Shown: positions 20,897 through 31,504 of the stretch, piece by piece
Numbering within the stretch: the stretch's first letter is position 1
Layout of the letters: the number at the start of each line of letters is the position of its first letter
Assembly (NCBI GenBank): GCA_005239165.1
Contig: RAPG01000006.1
Span: forward strand, 124,001 to 188,000
Length of the DNA stretch: 64,000 bases
DNA from: Allopusillimonas ginsengisoli
GTDB lineage: Bacteria; Pseudomonadota; Gammaproteobacteria; Burkholderiales; Burkholderiaceae_B
Direction of reading: 5' to 3'
Program-made: the position numbers and the translations under genes
The notes under the pieces: model-generated
What the model saw: the letters and a program-made list of their open reading frames with translations, nothing else
Databases searched by the model: none
Told to the model about the DNA's origin: nothing

Positions 20897-22213
20897 TCAC
20901 TCGCTAAGTAATTCGGCCAATGTGCTCATTTCCTCTATACGGTCTGCGACAACTCGAACCACGACCACCATGGGCACACACAGCAGCAGGCCCCACACGC
21001 CCCAGAGCCAGCCACCAAACAACAAGGCCACGAAGACAGCAGTGGGGTTCATCTTGGCGATTCTTCCTGTCATCCATGTGGTAATGAGCATGCCAATCAA
21101 TGTTGAAAGCGCAAACACTGATGCCACGGCAAGCAGCATCATAGAAAAAGACTCAAACTGAATGAAAGCAGCCAGACCAATAGCGCCAGCCGTCAGAATG
21201 ACTCCAAAATAAGGGATGACGTGAAGCAGCGCCGTCACGACCGCCCAGGCACCAGGGTTATCCAGGCCTATTACCAGTAACACCACCCAGGTGGCCAGAC
21301 CCAGCGTTGCATTGGTAATGAACAGCATAAACATATATTTCTGAATGGTTGAGTTGATATCGTCCAGAATATGCACCGCCACCTTTTTGTTCGACAATGA
21401 AGGCGTCAGCTTGACCAGCTTGCGCTTGAATAAATCACCCGACAACAGTGCAAAAAACACCATGAACAAAACCATGATCATCTGACCAAAAAAACTGGCA
21501 GCACCCATGGAGCCGGCAACCAGCCAGTCATTGGAGCTCTTCTCAGGCTGCTGGATAATGACAGTTGGCGGCGGCTTGTCGGCTACGGTACCCTTTTGCC
21601 CGTTCTCACCAACAAGCGCAATGGAACCCGATTTAGGGGCGGCGGGCTTTTCAGGCAGAGCGGCCTCTTTAAGCTCGTCGGCCATATTGCGCAGTTTTTC
21701 GATGGTTCCCGTCTGTCCGCCATGAAGGCTGCGCATCGCACGTTTTATCTTGTAGGTAACCAGCGGCAACTCGTTGGAGATGGAATCCATCTCGTTGTAG
21801 AGCGAAGCAGCAACCCCTGCGGTGCCTCCCAGCAACGCCGTCATGACAATAACCACTCCAAGTGTTCGCGGCAGCTTAATGCGCTCAAGCCACAACACAA
21901 TAGGGTTCAGCGTGTAGGCCACAAATATGGAGAACACAATAGGAATAAAAAAAGCTTTGGCCCACTGCAAGGCAAAAATAATGGCGATTGTCGCCAGAAT
22001 GATCAAGGCAATACCGCGTGACTCGGGCTTACCTGCCTGTTCTGCAATGGTGTTGACGTCGGTTTGAGGAATCAGCCCGCGGGCACGCCCCCACTGGCGC
22101 GCCCCTCTGTGCTTTCTGCTGCGACGAGGCAAGGCTGGCTCTGGCCGACGGTGCGGCAGTTTGTTCTCAACATGCGCTTCAGAGGCATGCAGACTTTTCT
22201 TATCGTCTTCCAC
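20897..22213 (-). CDS. AI-2E family transporter (PerM/TqsA-like)
   Basis: A 438-residue integral membrane protein. After a basic cytoplasmic N-terminus (~75 residues) come paired helices, a central soluble loop of about 100 residues, and a helical C-terminal half with the family segment VVTALLHVIPYFGVILTAGAIGL. Members export small molecules such as AI-2 or act as Na+/H+ antiporters; the substrate here cannot be told. It is a single gene, convergent with gph and divergent from the LOG-family gene. Confidence 0.85.
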   Translation of the reverse strand: MEDDKKSLHASEAHVENKLPHRRPEPALPRRSRKHRGARQWGRARGLIPQTDVNTIAEQAGKPESRGIALIILATIAIIFALQWAKAFFIPIVFSIFVAYTLNPIVLWLERIKLPRTLGVVIVMTALLGGTAGVAASLYNEMDSISNELPLVTYKIKRAMRSLHGGQTGTIEKLRNMADELKEAALPEKPAAPKSGSIALVGENGQKGTVADKPPPTVIIQQPEKSSNDWLVAGSMGAASFFGQMIMVLFMVFFALLSGDLFKRKLVKLTPSLSNKKVAVHILDDINSTIQKYMFMLFITNATLGLATWVVLLVIGLDNPGAWAVVTALLHVIPYFGVILTAGAIGLAAFIQFESFSMMLLAVASVFALSTLIGMLITTWMTGRIAKMNPTAVFVALLFGGWLWGVWGLLLCVPMVVVVRVVADRIEEMSTLAELLSE

Positions 22214-22472
22214 TGTTTTTCTTCTCCGTTTTGCCCCGACGTCTATAGACGCATGTAACGATGCTCAGCCATGGCTTGCACTGTGCGCACATCTTATCGT
22301 AAACCGGCAAGCAAGCATCGTACCCAAAATCCTCTAAGATCAGGTCAGCTAACCTTGTTAGCTCGGTGTATACGGTTAAGGTGAGTCAATAAATACACAG
22401 CGGTTTCATGCCGACGGGCAAAGCACTACACTTAACAGTTCCTGTAACTACGGTGAACACCATTCAAAGCCA

Positions 22473-23378
22473 ATGCTGCCTTTCGATCCACAACAACCCC
22501 GCATGAGCACCCCCGAACAACTCAAAGCCCAGCAAGAAGAAATTATCCGCAGCCCGGCATATCGTATTGCCCAGGAAGACACTGAATTCATGGGGCTGCC
22601 AGAGCTGCGGTCTGTGCGCCTGCAGCTCGAATACCTGAAACCCTCGGTTTATCTTCGCAAGTATGGCATTGAGTCGACGGTTGTCGTGTTCGGCAGCGCC
22701 CGTATCGCAGCCCCCGAAATCGCCCAGGCTGATTACCAGAACGCGTTGTCAGCCGCCGAGGCAAACCCGGATGACACCAGCACCGTCCAGGACCTTGCCA
22801 ACGCCAAGCGCCGGCTTGGGTACTCGCGGTATTATGAAGAAGCACGATGTTTTTCTCGCATGCTATCGGAACAATTTCAGCTGACCGAAAGACGTGACTT
22901 CGCTATTACGACAGGCGGCGGCCCAGGGATCATGGAAGCGGCCAATCGCGGCGCTTATGAGGCCGGCGCGCTATCGATCGGCCATAATATTACCTTGCCC
23001 CATGAGCAAAGGCCTAACCCCTACATTACCCCTGAGCTGGCCTTTCACTTTCATTATTTCGCACTAAGAAAAATGCACCTTTTGCTGCACGCGCGTGCTC
23101 TGGTCTCATTTCCAGGAGGCTATGGCACGATGGACGAACTCTTTGAGGTGCTGACACTTATACAAACGGGAAAAGTCGAGCGCATACCCATTATTTTGTT
23201 TGGCCGAGACTTCTGGAGCAAGGCTATAAATTTTGACTTTCTTGTAGAAGAAGGCATGATTGCACCAAAAGACGCTAGTCTGGTTACCATTGTTGAAAAA
23301 GCTGAAGAAGCCATGGAGATTCTGCGTGACTTCTACCAATTAACCCCAGGCCATCGCGGTCCGGGCGGTACAGACTGA
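22473..23378 (+). CDS. LOG family (TIGR00730-like) nucleotide-processing protein
   Basis: A 301-residue Rossmann-like protein of the cytokinin-riboside 5'-monophosphate phosphoribohydrolase (LOG) family. The diagnostic PGGYGTMDELFE motif (near residue 210) and the nucleotide-binding GGGPGIMEAANRGA are present. Bacterial members act as nucleotide 5'-monophosphate nucleosidases; the long N-terminal part (~70 residues) is typical of the larger subgroup. A later ATG at codon 11 could also be the start, as no strong ribosome site marks the first. Confidence 0.86.
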   Translation: MLPFDPQQPRMSTPEQLKAQQEEIIRSPAYRIAQEDTEFMGLPELRSVRLQLEYLKPSVYLRKYGIESTVVVFGSARIAAPEIAQADYQNALSAAEANPDDTSTVQDLANAKRRLGYSRYYEEARCFSRMLSEQFQLTERRDFAITTGGGPGIMEAANRGAYEAGALSIGHNITLPHEQRPNPYITPELAFHFHYFALRKMHLLLHARALVSFPGGYGTMDELFEVLTLIQTGKVERIPIILFGRDFWSKAINFDFLVEEGMIAPKDASLVTIVEKAEEAMEILRDFYQLTPGHRGPGGTD

Positions 23379-23473
23379 TCCCTCTCATTTGATTGGGCAG
23401 CGCACCGGCCAAGTCACGACAACGTCGCGAGCAGAACTTACTGCCGCTGGCGTAAGGCCTTATCGAGACGCCC

Positions 23474-25960
23474 ATGACATCAAAAAGCCAACAAACGCCC
23501 GCTGTCACGGGCTCCTCCGACACAACCAGCCCTGGCCCAGACAGCACGCCGCTCGACACACAATCGCTGCAGTTAATAGATGCCTATTGGCGCGCAAGCA
23601 ACTACTTGTGTGCAGGCATGATCTACCTGCGCGACAACGCGCTGCTGCGCCAGCCGCTGCAAACAAAGCATATTAAAAACAGGCTGCTGGGTCATTGGGG
23701 ATCAGATCCGGGCCAGACCTTCACCTGGGTACACATGAACCGGGTGATCAAAAAGTACGATCTGAACATGATTTACCTGTCGGGGCCTGGGCATGGTGCG
23801 CCCGCCGTAATTTCTCAGAGCTATCTAGAAGAAGCCTATTCTGAAATCTATCCAGAAAAAAGTCTGGATGAGGCCGGCATGCTGCGCCTGTTTCAGGCCT
23901 TTTCGTTCCCGGGCCAGCTGGGAAGCCACTGCACACCTGAGGTTCCAGGCTCAATACACGAGGGTGGTGAACTTGGCTATAGCGTATCGCATGCGTTCGG
24001 TGCGGCATTTGATAACCCCGATCTCATCGTCAGTGTGGTGGTTGGTGATGGCGAAGCCGAAACCGGGCCACTGGCAACCTCATGGCATTCCAACAAATTC
24101 TTGAATCCTATTCATGACGGTGCTGTGCTGCCAATATTGCATCTGAATGGATACAAAATCGCCAACCCCACCCTCCTCGCCCGCATCAGCACCGAAGAGC
24201 TTACTCAACTTTTTTGCGGCTATGGCTGGTCACCCATACTGGTTGAAGGCGATGACCCCGAGCCCATGCATCAAAAAATGGCCGCCGCCGTCGAGGCGTG
24301 TGTGCTGCGTATTCGTGCCATCCAGCAGCATGCCCGAGAGACCGGCAACCCCGAAAGACCACGCTGGCCCATGATTATCTTGCGTACGCCCAAAGGCTGG
24401 ACGTGCCCTGCTGAACTGGATGGCCACAAAATTGAAGGATCATGGCGCGCTCATCAGGTGCCGATTACTGACGTACAACAAAACCCTGAGCACTTACGCA
24501 TGGTAGAGGCCTGGCTGCGCAGCTATCGTCCCGAAGAGCTGTTTGATGAAGATGGCCGGCTGGTGCCGGCCCTCAAACAACTGGCCCCCCGCGGCAACCA
24601 GCGCATGAGTGCCAACCCTCACGCCAATGGCGGCAAACTGCTTAAGCCGCTAAACCTGCCCGACTTCCGTGCTTACGCTATTGACATCGAACAACCAGGC
24701 ACCGAACGAGTGTCACCCACACAAACCCTGGGCGTTTATTTGTGTGAGGTCATGCGCGACAACATGCAGAATTTCAGAGTTTTCAGCCCTGATGAGAACG
24801 CATCAAACAAACTGCAGGATATCTACAAAGCCAGTCGCAAAACCTGGCTGGCCAAGCGGCTTCCTGAGGATGATGATGGAGGTGAACTTTCACCTGATGG
24901 CCGCGTCATGGAAATGCTAAGCGAACACACACTGGAAGGCTGGCTTGAAGGTTATGTGCTGACCGGCCGTCACGGCTTGTTCAATACCTATGAGGCGTTT
25001 GTACATATTATTGATTCCATGTACAACCAGCACGCCAAATGGCTCGAAAAAGCGAAACACGAGGTGCGCTGGCGCGCGCCCATACCGTCACTGAACCTGT
25101 TGATTTCATCTGTTGTATGGCGGCAGGATCACAATGGCTTCACCCACCAGGACCCTGGATTTCTTGACGTAGTCAGCAACAAAAGCGCCGCCGTCACGCG
25201 CATTTACCTGCCTCCCGATGCAAACTGCCTGCTTAGCGTCGCCGACCACTGCTTGCGCACTACCGATTACGTAAATGTCATCGTCGCCGACAAACAAAAG
25301 CATTTGGTTTTTCTTGACAAAGACAGCGCCGCCATCCATTGCGCCAAAGGCATCGGTATTTGGGAATGGGCCAGCACGGATGCCGGCGAAGAACCTGATG
25401 TCGTCATGGCGTGTGCGGGTGACATTCTGACGCATGAGGCTCTGGCCGCCGTTGCCATGTTGCGCACCCACCTGCCGACGCTAAAGATTCGCTTTGTTAA
25501 TGTGGTTGACCTGTACAGGCTCCAGCCTGATACCGAACACCCACACGGCTTGTCGCATGCCGATTTCGACTCACTGTTTACACGCGACAAACCGGTAATA
25601 TTCAACTTCCATGGCTACCCGTGGTTAATCCACAAGTTTACGTACAGCCGCACCAACCACAACAACTTCCACGTGCGCGGCTATAAAGAAAAAGGCAACA
25701 TCAACACGCCTCTGGAATTAGCCATCGCAAATCAAGTTGACCGTTTTAATCTTGCCATTGACGTCATCGACCGCGTACCCCATCTTAAAAACCGGGCGGC
25801 CCATCTGAAAGAATGGCTAAAACGCCAGATCATCGAAAGCGTGGACTATGCCCATCGCGAAGGTCAAGACCGGCCAGAAATCCGCGACTGGACCTGGCCT
25901 GCCGACTCAGGTCGCGCTCCGATGCCCGCTGTGGTTAATGGTGTCAAGGGCCAGGTTTGA
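23474..25960 (+). CDS. xfp: Xylulose-5-phosphate/fructose-6-phosphate phosphoketolase
   Basis: An 828-residue thiamine-diphosphate enzyme that splits ketose phosphates with phosphate into acetyl phosphate and an aldose phosphate. Typical segments are [28 protein letters not shown], the TPP motif [19 protein letters not shown], and the C-terminal [18 protein letters not shown]. Full length for the family. Its last 54 bases overlap the oppositely oriented CMD-family gene. In a betaproteobacterium it suggests a bypass from pentose/hexose phosphates to acetyl phosphate. Confidence 0.95.
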   Translation: MTSKSQQTPAVTGSSDTTSPGPDSTPLDTQSLQLIDAYWRASNYLCAGMIYLRDNALLRQPLQTKHIKNRLLGHWGSDPGQTFTWVHMNRVIKKYDLNMIYLSGPGHGAPAVISQSYLEEAYSEIYPEKSLDEAGMLRLFQAFSFPGQLGSHCTPEVPGSIHEGGELGYSVSHAFGAAFDNPDLIVSVVVGDGEAETGPLATSWHSNKFLNPIHDGAVLPILHLNGYKIANPTLLARISTEELTQLFCGYGWSPILVEGDDPEPMHQKMAAAVEACVLRIRAIQQHARETGNPERPRWPMIILRTPKGWTCPAELDGHKIEGSWRAHQVPITDVQQNPEHLRMVEAWLRSYRPEELFDEDGRLVPALKQLAPRGNQRMSANPHANGGKLLKPLNLPDFRAYAIDIEQPGTERVSPTQTLGVYLCEVMRDNMQNFRVFSPDENASNKLQDIYKASRKTWLAKRLPEDDDGGELSPDGRVMEMLSEHTLEGWLEGYVLTGRHGLFNTYEAFVHIIDSMYNQHAKWLEKAKHEVRWRAPIPSLNLLISSVVWRQDHNGFTHQDPGFLDVVSNKSAAVTRIYLPPDANCLLSVADHCLRTTDYVNVIVADKQKHLVFLDKDSAAIHCAKGIGIWEWASTDAGEEPDVVMACAGDILTHEALAAVAMLRTHLPTLKIRFVNVVDLYRLQPDTEHPHGLSHADFDSLFTRDKPVIFNFHGYPWLIHKFTYSRTNHNNFHVRGYKEKGNINTPLELAIANQVDRFNLAIDVIDRVPHLKNRAAHLKEWLKRQIIESVDYAHREGQDRPEIRDWTWPADSGRAPMPAVVNGVKGQV

Positions 25961-26254
25961 GTGGGCAAACGCACCCCCTGCACGCATTTCGGCCGCCACC
26001 CAAATGGCTTCCATAATCTGGCGGTCGGTCGCACCAGCGTTAAGCGCACCCTTGGTGTGCCCCTGGATGCAGTAAGGGCATTGCGTGACGTGCGCAACTG
26101 CAACGGCGATCAACTGCTTAGTTTTCTTGTCAATCTCGCCATCGGCAAAAACGGCTGCACTAAAGGCCTTGAAGGCATCAGAGGCCTCTGGCGCCAGATC
26201 GTGACGCTGTCGTGCAAGATCGCGACTCGCCGCCGGGTACATGGGATTGTCCAT
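25907..26254 (-). CDS. Carboxymuconolactone decarboxylase family (AhpD-like) protein
   Basis: A 115-residue, all-helical protein with the AhpD-type redox motif [18 protein letters not shown] (Cys-x2-Cys, His three later). Such proteins are disulfide reductants or peroxidases; a role as a decarboxylase is unlikely with this motif. It is read against the 3' end of the phosphoketolase gene and overlaps it by 54 bases. Confidence 0.87.
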   Translation of the reverse strand: MDNPMYPAASRDLARQRHDLAPEASDAFKAFSAAVFADGEIDKKTKQLIAVAVAHVTQCPYCIQGHTKGALNAGATDRQIMEAIWVAAEMRAGGAFAHSNLALDTINHSGHRSAT

Positions 26255-26547
26255 CAGTCTGCTCCTTGAACATATAAAGAAAGAACGGCCGCTCCGATAA
26301 GGGGCGCTACTCCACGTCAGACGGCCTGCCCGTATTTAGTGTACGGCTTCTCACACCGCACCCCCGCAATACACAGGTCTGGGAGAGGGGCAAGTATCGA
26401 AACGTCAGCGCTTATACGCCAAAGCAGCCTGTCGCCTTCGCGTCTGCCAGGAGGCAGCGTGGTATCTCAAATCATGTATTTTCGCGCCCGGCCATCCGGC
26501 AACGCTGACCGGCCTACAATACCCCCATCGTCTATCTTCTCTAAACC

Positions 26548-27720
26548 ATGCTGCGTTACTTCTCCTTTTTTCTGCGTATACCTGTTCTGCTCGGCCTCGG
26601 CCATCTTTATGCAGGATGGCGTCTGGCGTCCGCTGCGTCAGACCACACCGAACATGTGCTTATTCTTGTCGCAGTTCTGGTGATGTACTTACTGGTCATG
26701 GCCGGTTTTCGCATGCGCCGCTCTGTCGGCCGCGCCAGCGGAGACCTGATGGCATGGGTCGGGTTTATTGCACTCGGACTTTTCGCCTGGGTGTTCGTAC
26801 TGTGCCTGATTCGTGACATCGTGCTGCTGTTGCTTATTCCCACAGTCTTTTTCGCACCGGCTGCCACCGCTCTATTCTTTGAGCCGCTTTATCGTGCAAG
26901 TGCAATAGCCGTGCCCGTTCTGGCAACAGCTGCGGTATTAATCGGCCTGTACAACGCCCGCAAGGTTGCCCGAGTGGTGGACGTCAACGTACCCATCATC
27001 AATCTTCCCGAGAATCTGGAAGGGTTCACCATTGTGCAACTTACCGATGTGCATGTGGGCGCAACCATTAAACGTGGCTACCTCGAGCGCATTGTTAAAG
27101 CCGTTAACGCACTGCAACCGCATGCAATTGCTCTGACCGGAGACCTGATCGACGGCAGTGTCGCTAGCCTGCGCAATGATACCGAGCCATTTTCGAGACT
27201 GGTCGCACAACATGGTGTGTATGTCGTGACGGGCAATCATGAGTACTACTCAGGTGCCCAGGAGTGGGTCGACGAATTCAGACGTATCGGCCTGACCGTG
27301 CTGATGAACGAACACAAAGTCATCACGCACGACACTTCATTACTCATTATGGCTGGTGTCACCGACTACGGTGCGGGTGCCTTTGACCGGCTGCAGGCCA
27401 GCGACCCCAAAGCCGCATTGCAGGGTGCGCCTGAGCATGCCGCCGTGCGAATCGTGCTGGCCCACCAGCCACGCAGCGCAAACGCTGCCGCCCAGGCAGG
27501 CTTTGATCTGCAACTGTCAGGTCACACGCACGGGGGCCAGTTCTGGCCATGGAAGTACTTTATACCCTTACAGCAGCCGTTTACGGCAGGACTGCACCGC
27601 CAGGGTGCCATGCAGATCTACGTTAGCCGGGGCACGGGGTACTGGGGGCCGCCGTTACGTTTGGGTGCACCCTCTGAAATCACCCGTATACGTCTGACTC
27701 GCGCGCAGGCATGTGGATAA
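26548..27720 (+). CDS. Membrane-anchored metallophosphoesterase
   Basis: A 390-residue protein: four to five N-terminal membrane helices (to residue ~140), then a calcineurin-like phosphoesterase domain. Metal ligands are in LTDVHVG, ALTGDLIDG, VTGNHEYYSG, LAHQP and LSGHTHGGQFWP. The family is YkuE/YaeI-like and includes UDP-2,3-diacylglucosamine or lipid phosphodiesterases; the substrate here is not known. Preceded by a 290-base spacer in which no gene was found. Confidence 0.9.
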   Translation: MLRYFSFFLRIPVLLGLGHLYAGWRLASAASDHTEHVLILVAVLVMYLLVMAGFRMRRSVGRASGDLMAWVGFIALGLFAWVFVLCLIRDIVLLLLIPTVFFAPAATALFFEPLYRASAIAVPVLATAAVLIGLYNARKVARVVDVNVPIINLPENLEGFTIVQLTDVHVGATIKRGYLERIVKAVNALQPHAIALTGDLIDGSVASLRNDTEPFSRLVAQHGVYVVTGNHEYYSGAQEWVDEFRRIGLTVLMNEHKVITHDTSLLIMAGVTDYGAGAFDRLQASDPKAALQGAPEHAAVRIVLAHQPRSANAAAQAGFDLQLSGHTHGGQFWPWKYFIPLQQPFTAGLHRQGAMQIYVSRGTGYWGPPLRLGAPSEITRIRLTRAQACG

Positions 27721-27788
27721 TCCCTACTTACGATACCTTGCGATATTCGTTACATTGCACACAGCATTTCAACAAGGAAACTGCTTTT

Positions 27789-27822
27789 GTCACTGTCCTT
27801 TTCGGGCAGTGCCTTGTTTTTT
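27789..27822 (+). terminator. Terminator between metallophosphoesterase and TAXI gene
   Basis: A stem CACTGTCC / GGGCAGTG with a TTTTC loop is followed by CCTTGTTTTTTC. It ends the upstream gene, or acts as an attenuator in the leader of the TRAP operon whose first ATG is 35 bases further on. Confidence 0.72.
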
Positions 27823-27856
27823 CAATTTATCAGTACGAATACATTCAGGAGACACC

Positions 27857-28813
27857 ATGAAGGCATTCAAATGGCTGGCAACCGCCGCGCTTACCGCAGC
27901 GACCCTGGCAGCAGGGCCAGCAATGGCGAAGCAACAGTTCATCAATATTCTTACTGGAGGCCAAAGCGGCGTTTACTACCCACTAGGGGTTGCTCTGTCA
28001 CAAATCTATGCAAAAAACATCCCCGATGTCAAAGCAACAGCCCAAGTTACCAAAGCCTCTGCCGAAAACATGAATCTGCTGCAGGCAGGCCGTGGCGAGC
28101 TCGCACTTGCACTGGCTGACACCGTTTCGGATGCATGGAAGGGCAGCAAAGAAGCTGGTTTTACCCAAAAACTGGACAAACTACGCGGCCTGTCAGCTAC
28201 TTACAACAATTATGTGCAGATCGTCGCCAACAAAGAGTCTGGTATTCGCACACTGGCCGACCTGAAGGGCAAACGCATTTCGGTAGGTGCGGCGCGCTCG
28301 GGAACTGAACTGAACGCCCGCGCAGTATTTAAAGCTGCCGGCATTAGCTACGATGATCTGGCCAAAGTTGAGTACCTGCCTTTTGGTGAATCTGTCGAGC
28401 TCATGAAAAACCGTCAGCTCGATGCCACCCTGCAGTCAGCCGGCCTGGGCGTTTCGTCCATACGCGATCTGGCTACTTCAGTAGACATCGTCATTATCCC
28501 GGTGCCAGCTGATGTGGTTAAGAAAATCGGCGATGAGGCATACCAGGCGACGATCATTCCGGCTAACACCTATGAAGGCCAGACGGAAGACATGCCAACC
28601 GCTGCCATCCCCAACTTCTTGGTGACGCAGTCAGCTGTGCCAGATGAACTCGCTTACCAGATGACCAAGCAACTGTACGAGCATCTTGATGTGCTGTATG
28701 CCGCCCATAACGCGGCCAAGGCCATCAAGCTTGAAAATGCCATCAAGGGCATGCCTGTTCCCCTGCATCCTGGCGCAGAAAAATACTACCGCGAAGTCGG
28801 TCTCATCAAGTAA
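27857..28813 (+). CDS. TAXI family TRAP transporter solute-binding protein
   Basis: A 318-residue periplasmic receptor. The start MKAFKWLATAALTAATLAAGP is chosen for its signal peptide (cleavage after AMA, near residue 24) and the GGAGAC ribosome site. The mature part has the TAXI signature INILTGGQSGVYYPLGVALSQIYAKN. It captures an organic acid for the fused TRAP permease encoded directly downstream; TAXI receptors for glutamate and for alpha-ketoglutarate are known, but the substrate cannot be read here. Confidence 0.92.
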   Translation: MKAFKWLATAALTAATLAAGPAMAKQQFINILTGGQSGVYYPLGVALSQIYAKNIPDVKATAQVTKASAENMNLLQAGRGELALALADTVSDAWKGSKEAGFTQKLDKLRGLSATYNNYVQIVANKESGIRTLADLKGKRISVGAARSGTELNARAVFKAAGISYDDLAKVEYLPFGESVELMKNRQLDATLQSAGLGVSSIRDLATSVDIVIIPVPADVVKKIGDEAYQATIIPANTYEGQTEDMPTAAIPNFLVTQSAVPDELAYQMTKQLYEHLDVLYAAHNAAKAIKLENAIKGMPVPLHPGAEKYYREVGLIK

Positions 28814-28837
28814 GCAAGGTTGCAAAGGTAACACCCA

Positions 28838-30862
28838 ATGACCACAGGTCACGACCACGACTCCCCCTTGCCCCGCGCCGTATTCTGGATCGCCATTTTG
28901 TTCTCGGCGTTCCAGGTATACACTGCGGCGTTCAGCCCCCTGTCCAGCCAGGTCGTACGTGCCATACACGTAGGCTTTGTCATACTGCTGGTTTTTGCCC
29001 TGAGCCCTGGGTTTCTGGGCATAAAAAACCGGTACTTTAACTGGGCAATCGGGCTTACAGGGTTCGTATTCAGCACGTACCATTGGGTGTTCGAGTCTGA
29101 CCTTACCGCACGTGCGGGCCAGATGACCGATGCCGACATGGTGGTCGGCATCGTTATTCTGGTGCTGGTGTTTGAAGCGGCCCGCAGAATCATGGGATGG
29201 GCGCTTCCCATGATTTGCGGCCTGTTTCTCCTGTACGGGCTTTTTGGCGAGTACCTGCCCGGCCCTCTGGCGCATCGCGGATACGGCTTCGACCAGATCA
29301 TCAGCACCATGAGTTTTGGCACTGAAGGCATTTACGGTATTCCTGCCTATGTGTCGTCCACCTATATTTTCCTGTTTATTCTGTTTGGCGCCTTTCTTGA
29401 GCAGGCGGGCATGATTTCCCTGTTCAACGATTTTGCCATGGGAACCGTGGGTCACACCCGTGGTGGTCCTGCAAAAGTTTCAGTAATTAGCTCGGGGTTA
29501 ATGGGCACCATCAATGGCTCTGGCGTTGCCAACGTTGTCACCACCGGGCAATTTACCATTCCGTTGATGAAACGATTTGGTTACTCCTCCGCCTTCGCTG
29601 GCGGCGTCGAGGCCACATCGAGCATGGGGGGGCAAATTATGCCTCCAGTGATGGGGGCCGTCGCCTTTATCATGGCCGAAACCCTCAACATTCCGTATAT
29701 CGAGGTCTGTAAGGCGGCCATTGTTCCGGCAATTCTGTACTTTTGTACTGCATTCTGGACAGTGCACCTGGAGGCCGGTAGCAAAGGCCTGCTGGGCCTG
29801 GCCAAAAAAGACTGTCCTAACCCCTGGACAGCAGTACGCGAACGCTGGCATTTGCTGCTGCCGCTGATCGGGCTGGTAATCCTGCTGTTTTCGGGCTATA
29901 CCCCGCTTTTTTCCGGCACTGTAGGCTTGGGGCTTACCGTTATTCTTATTTTTGGCGCCGCACTGATCTCCGGGGTCAATCAACGTGCGCTGCGTTATTT
30001 ATTCTGGATTCTGCTCGGTTTCGCCTGCGCGGGTTTCCTGGAATTTGGCGTCATTACCTTCTTTGTCATTTCTGCAGTTCTCGTTGTTTTTCTGAAACTG
30101 CTGCATAAAGGGAAAGACGCGCTGCAATTATCACTGGTAGCGCTTTCTGAAGGTGCGCGCCATGCGCTGCCTGTAGCCATTGCATGTGCACTGGTGGGCG
30201 TTATTATCGGCATCATTAACCTTACAGGTGTAGCAGCCGAGTTTGGCGGGCAAATTATTGCAATCGGCGAGCACAGCCTGTTTCTGGCCCTGCTCCTGAC
30301 CATGGTTACGTGTCTGGTACTGGGTATGGGCATACCCACCATCCCCAACTACATCATTACCAGCTCGTTGGCGGCTCCAATTTTGTTAAAACTTGGGGTG
30401 CCACTCATCGTGTCGCATATGTTTGTGTTTTATTTCGGGATTATGGCTGACCTTACGCCGCCTGTTGCGCTGGCAGCGTTTGCCGCTGCACCCATAGCAC
30501 GCGAAAGTGGGTTGAAGATCAGCGTACAGGCATTGCGGGTAGCCGCTGCAGGTTTTGTACTGCCTTTCATGGCAGTGTATTCACCCGCCCTTCTGCTGCA
30601 AAGCGACAGTCTTTTCGCCATTGTTTACATTATTTTCAAAGCGGTGCTGGCTATCGGCCTCTGGGGAGCTGGTGTCACCGGGTATTTGTTTGCCCCACTC
30701 AATTGGCTGGCTCGCGTAATTGCCATTGCGACAGCGGCGCTGCTGGTTACGGCGTTGCCGTTAACCGATGAGCTGGGCTTCGCCTCCTGCGCGCTATTGG
30801 TGGGATGGCACCTTTGGAAGCTACGATCGTCAGCGCCTAAACCCGGGAGGCAACCCGCATGA
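28838..30862 (+). CDS. TRAP transporter, fused DctQ-DctM (4TM/12TM) permease
   Basis: A 674-residue membrane protein with about 18 helices. The first ~200 residues correspond to the small DctQ-type subunit and the rest to the DctM-type permease; GTVGHTRGGPAKVSVISSG, TSSMGGQIMPPVMGAVAF and GMGIPTIPNYIITSSLAAP are hallmark segments of the fused TAXI-linked form. It takes up substrate delivered by the upstream receptor, driven by a sodium or proton gradient, and overlaps the DUF1850 gene by four bases. Confidence 0.93.
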   Translation: MTTGHDHDSPLPRAVFWIAILFSAFQVYTAAFSPLSSQVVRAIHVGFVILLVFALSPGFLGIKNRYFNWAIGLTGFVFSTYHWVFESDLTARAGQMTDADMVVGIVILVLVFEAARRIMGWALPMICGLFLLYGLFGEYLPGPLAHRGYGFDQIISTMSFGTEGIYGIPAYVSSTYIFLFILFGAFLEQAGMISLFNDFAMGTVGHTRGGPAKVSVISSGLMGTINGSGVANVVTTGQFTIPLMKRFGYSSAFAGGVEATSSMGGQIMPPVMGAVAFIMAETLNIPYIEVCKAAIVPAILYFCTAFWTVHLEAGSKGLLGLAKKDCPNPWTAVRERWHLLLPLIGLVILLFSGYTPLFSGTVGLGLTVILIFGAALISGVNQRALRYLFWILLGFACAGFLEFGVITFFVISAVLVVFLKLLHKGKDALQLSLVALSEGARHALPVAIACALVGVIIGIINLTGVAAEFGGQIIAIGEHSLFLALLLTMVTCLVLGMGIPTIPNYIITSSLAAPILLKLGVPLIVSHMFVFYFGIMADLTPPVALAAFAAAPIARESGLKISVQALRVAAAGFVLPFMAVYSPALLLQSDSLFAIVYIIFKAVLAIGLWGAGVTGYLFAPLNWLARVIAIATAALLVTALPLTDELGFASCALLVGWHLWKLRSSAPKPGRQPA

Positions 30863-31284
30863 GCGCGCTCGCCCCCGCGCTGGGCGTTTGCCTGGTGCTG
30901 GCGGCGGCCCCCGATGCCGCACCCCACTTTATACCCGTAGACGAATTCACCCTGGCATGGACACACTCAATAGAAAAAATCCGCTGGGAAGAAGACTATC
31001 GTGTTCTGCCGCCGGCCCACCCCAATGAGCCGCCGCGCCTCGTCGCTGGCAAGGCCAGGATTCACGGATCAGGCGCAGGCATGGAACCTCCACCAGACGC
31101 CGTTCTGCACGATGGCTGGTTTGAATACCAGCCGCACGACCCATTGCCCTCCAAGCTAAGGCTGACGAGATCGGTGTATACCGCCGATTACGATTGGTGC
31201 ATGCATGGCGCTTGCCAGCCACTGTCCCGCATTTTCCCCAGTGATGGAGACATCACACTGCTGTTTCCATGCCTGGCTCCCTGA
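30859..31284 (+). CDS. DUF1850 protein of the TAXI-TRAP operon
   Basis: A 141-residue protein of unknown function. The start overlaps the permease stop (ATGA). The family pattern is seen: FTLAWTHSIEKIRWEEDYRV in the first half, a GSGAGMEPPPDA segment, and a short C-terminal part with CMHGACQPL. DUF1850 genes are repeatedly found beside TAXI-type TRAP permeases, suggesting an accessory role. The N-terminal ~20 residues are hydrophobic and may be a signal peptide. Confidence 0.85.
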   Translation: MSALAPALGVCLVLAAAPDAAPHFIPVDEFTLAWTHSIEKIRWEEDYRVLPPAHPNEPPRLVAGKARIHGSGAGMEPPPDAVLHDGWFEYQPHDPLPSKLRLTRSVYTADYDWCMHGACQPLSRIFPSDGDITLLFPCLAP

Positions 31285-31504
31285 TCAGCAAAAAATGAAA
31301 CAATTCGTTTCGTGAGCTTGCGCTCAGGTAGTGAGACAGTGGTAGCATTGGCGCGCGATTTCTAATACTTATAAACCAGCCGTCAGTGATCGGGAAGTTA
31401 CTCCGGGTTTCGCACACACTTTGCATGACCGTATGCGTCGAGCCTTTCGCCATGCCCTGGCACACGTCCGTCTGACGATTTAAAGACTTAATATAGGCTT
31501 TCGA

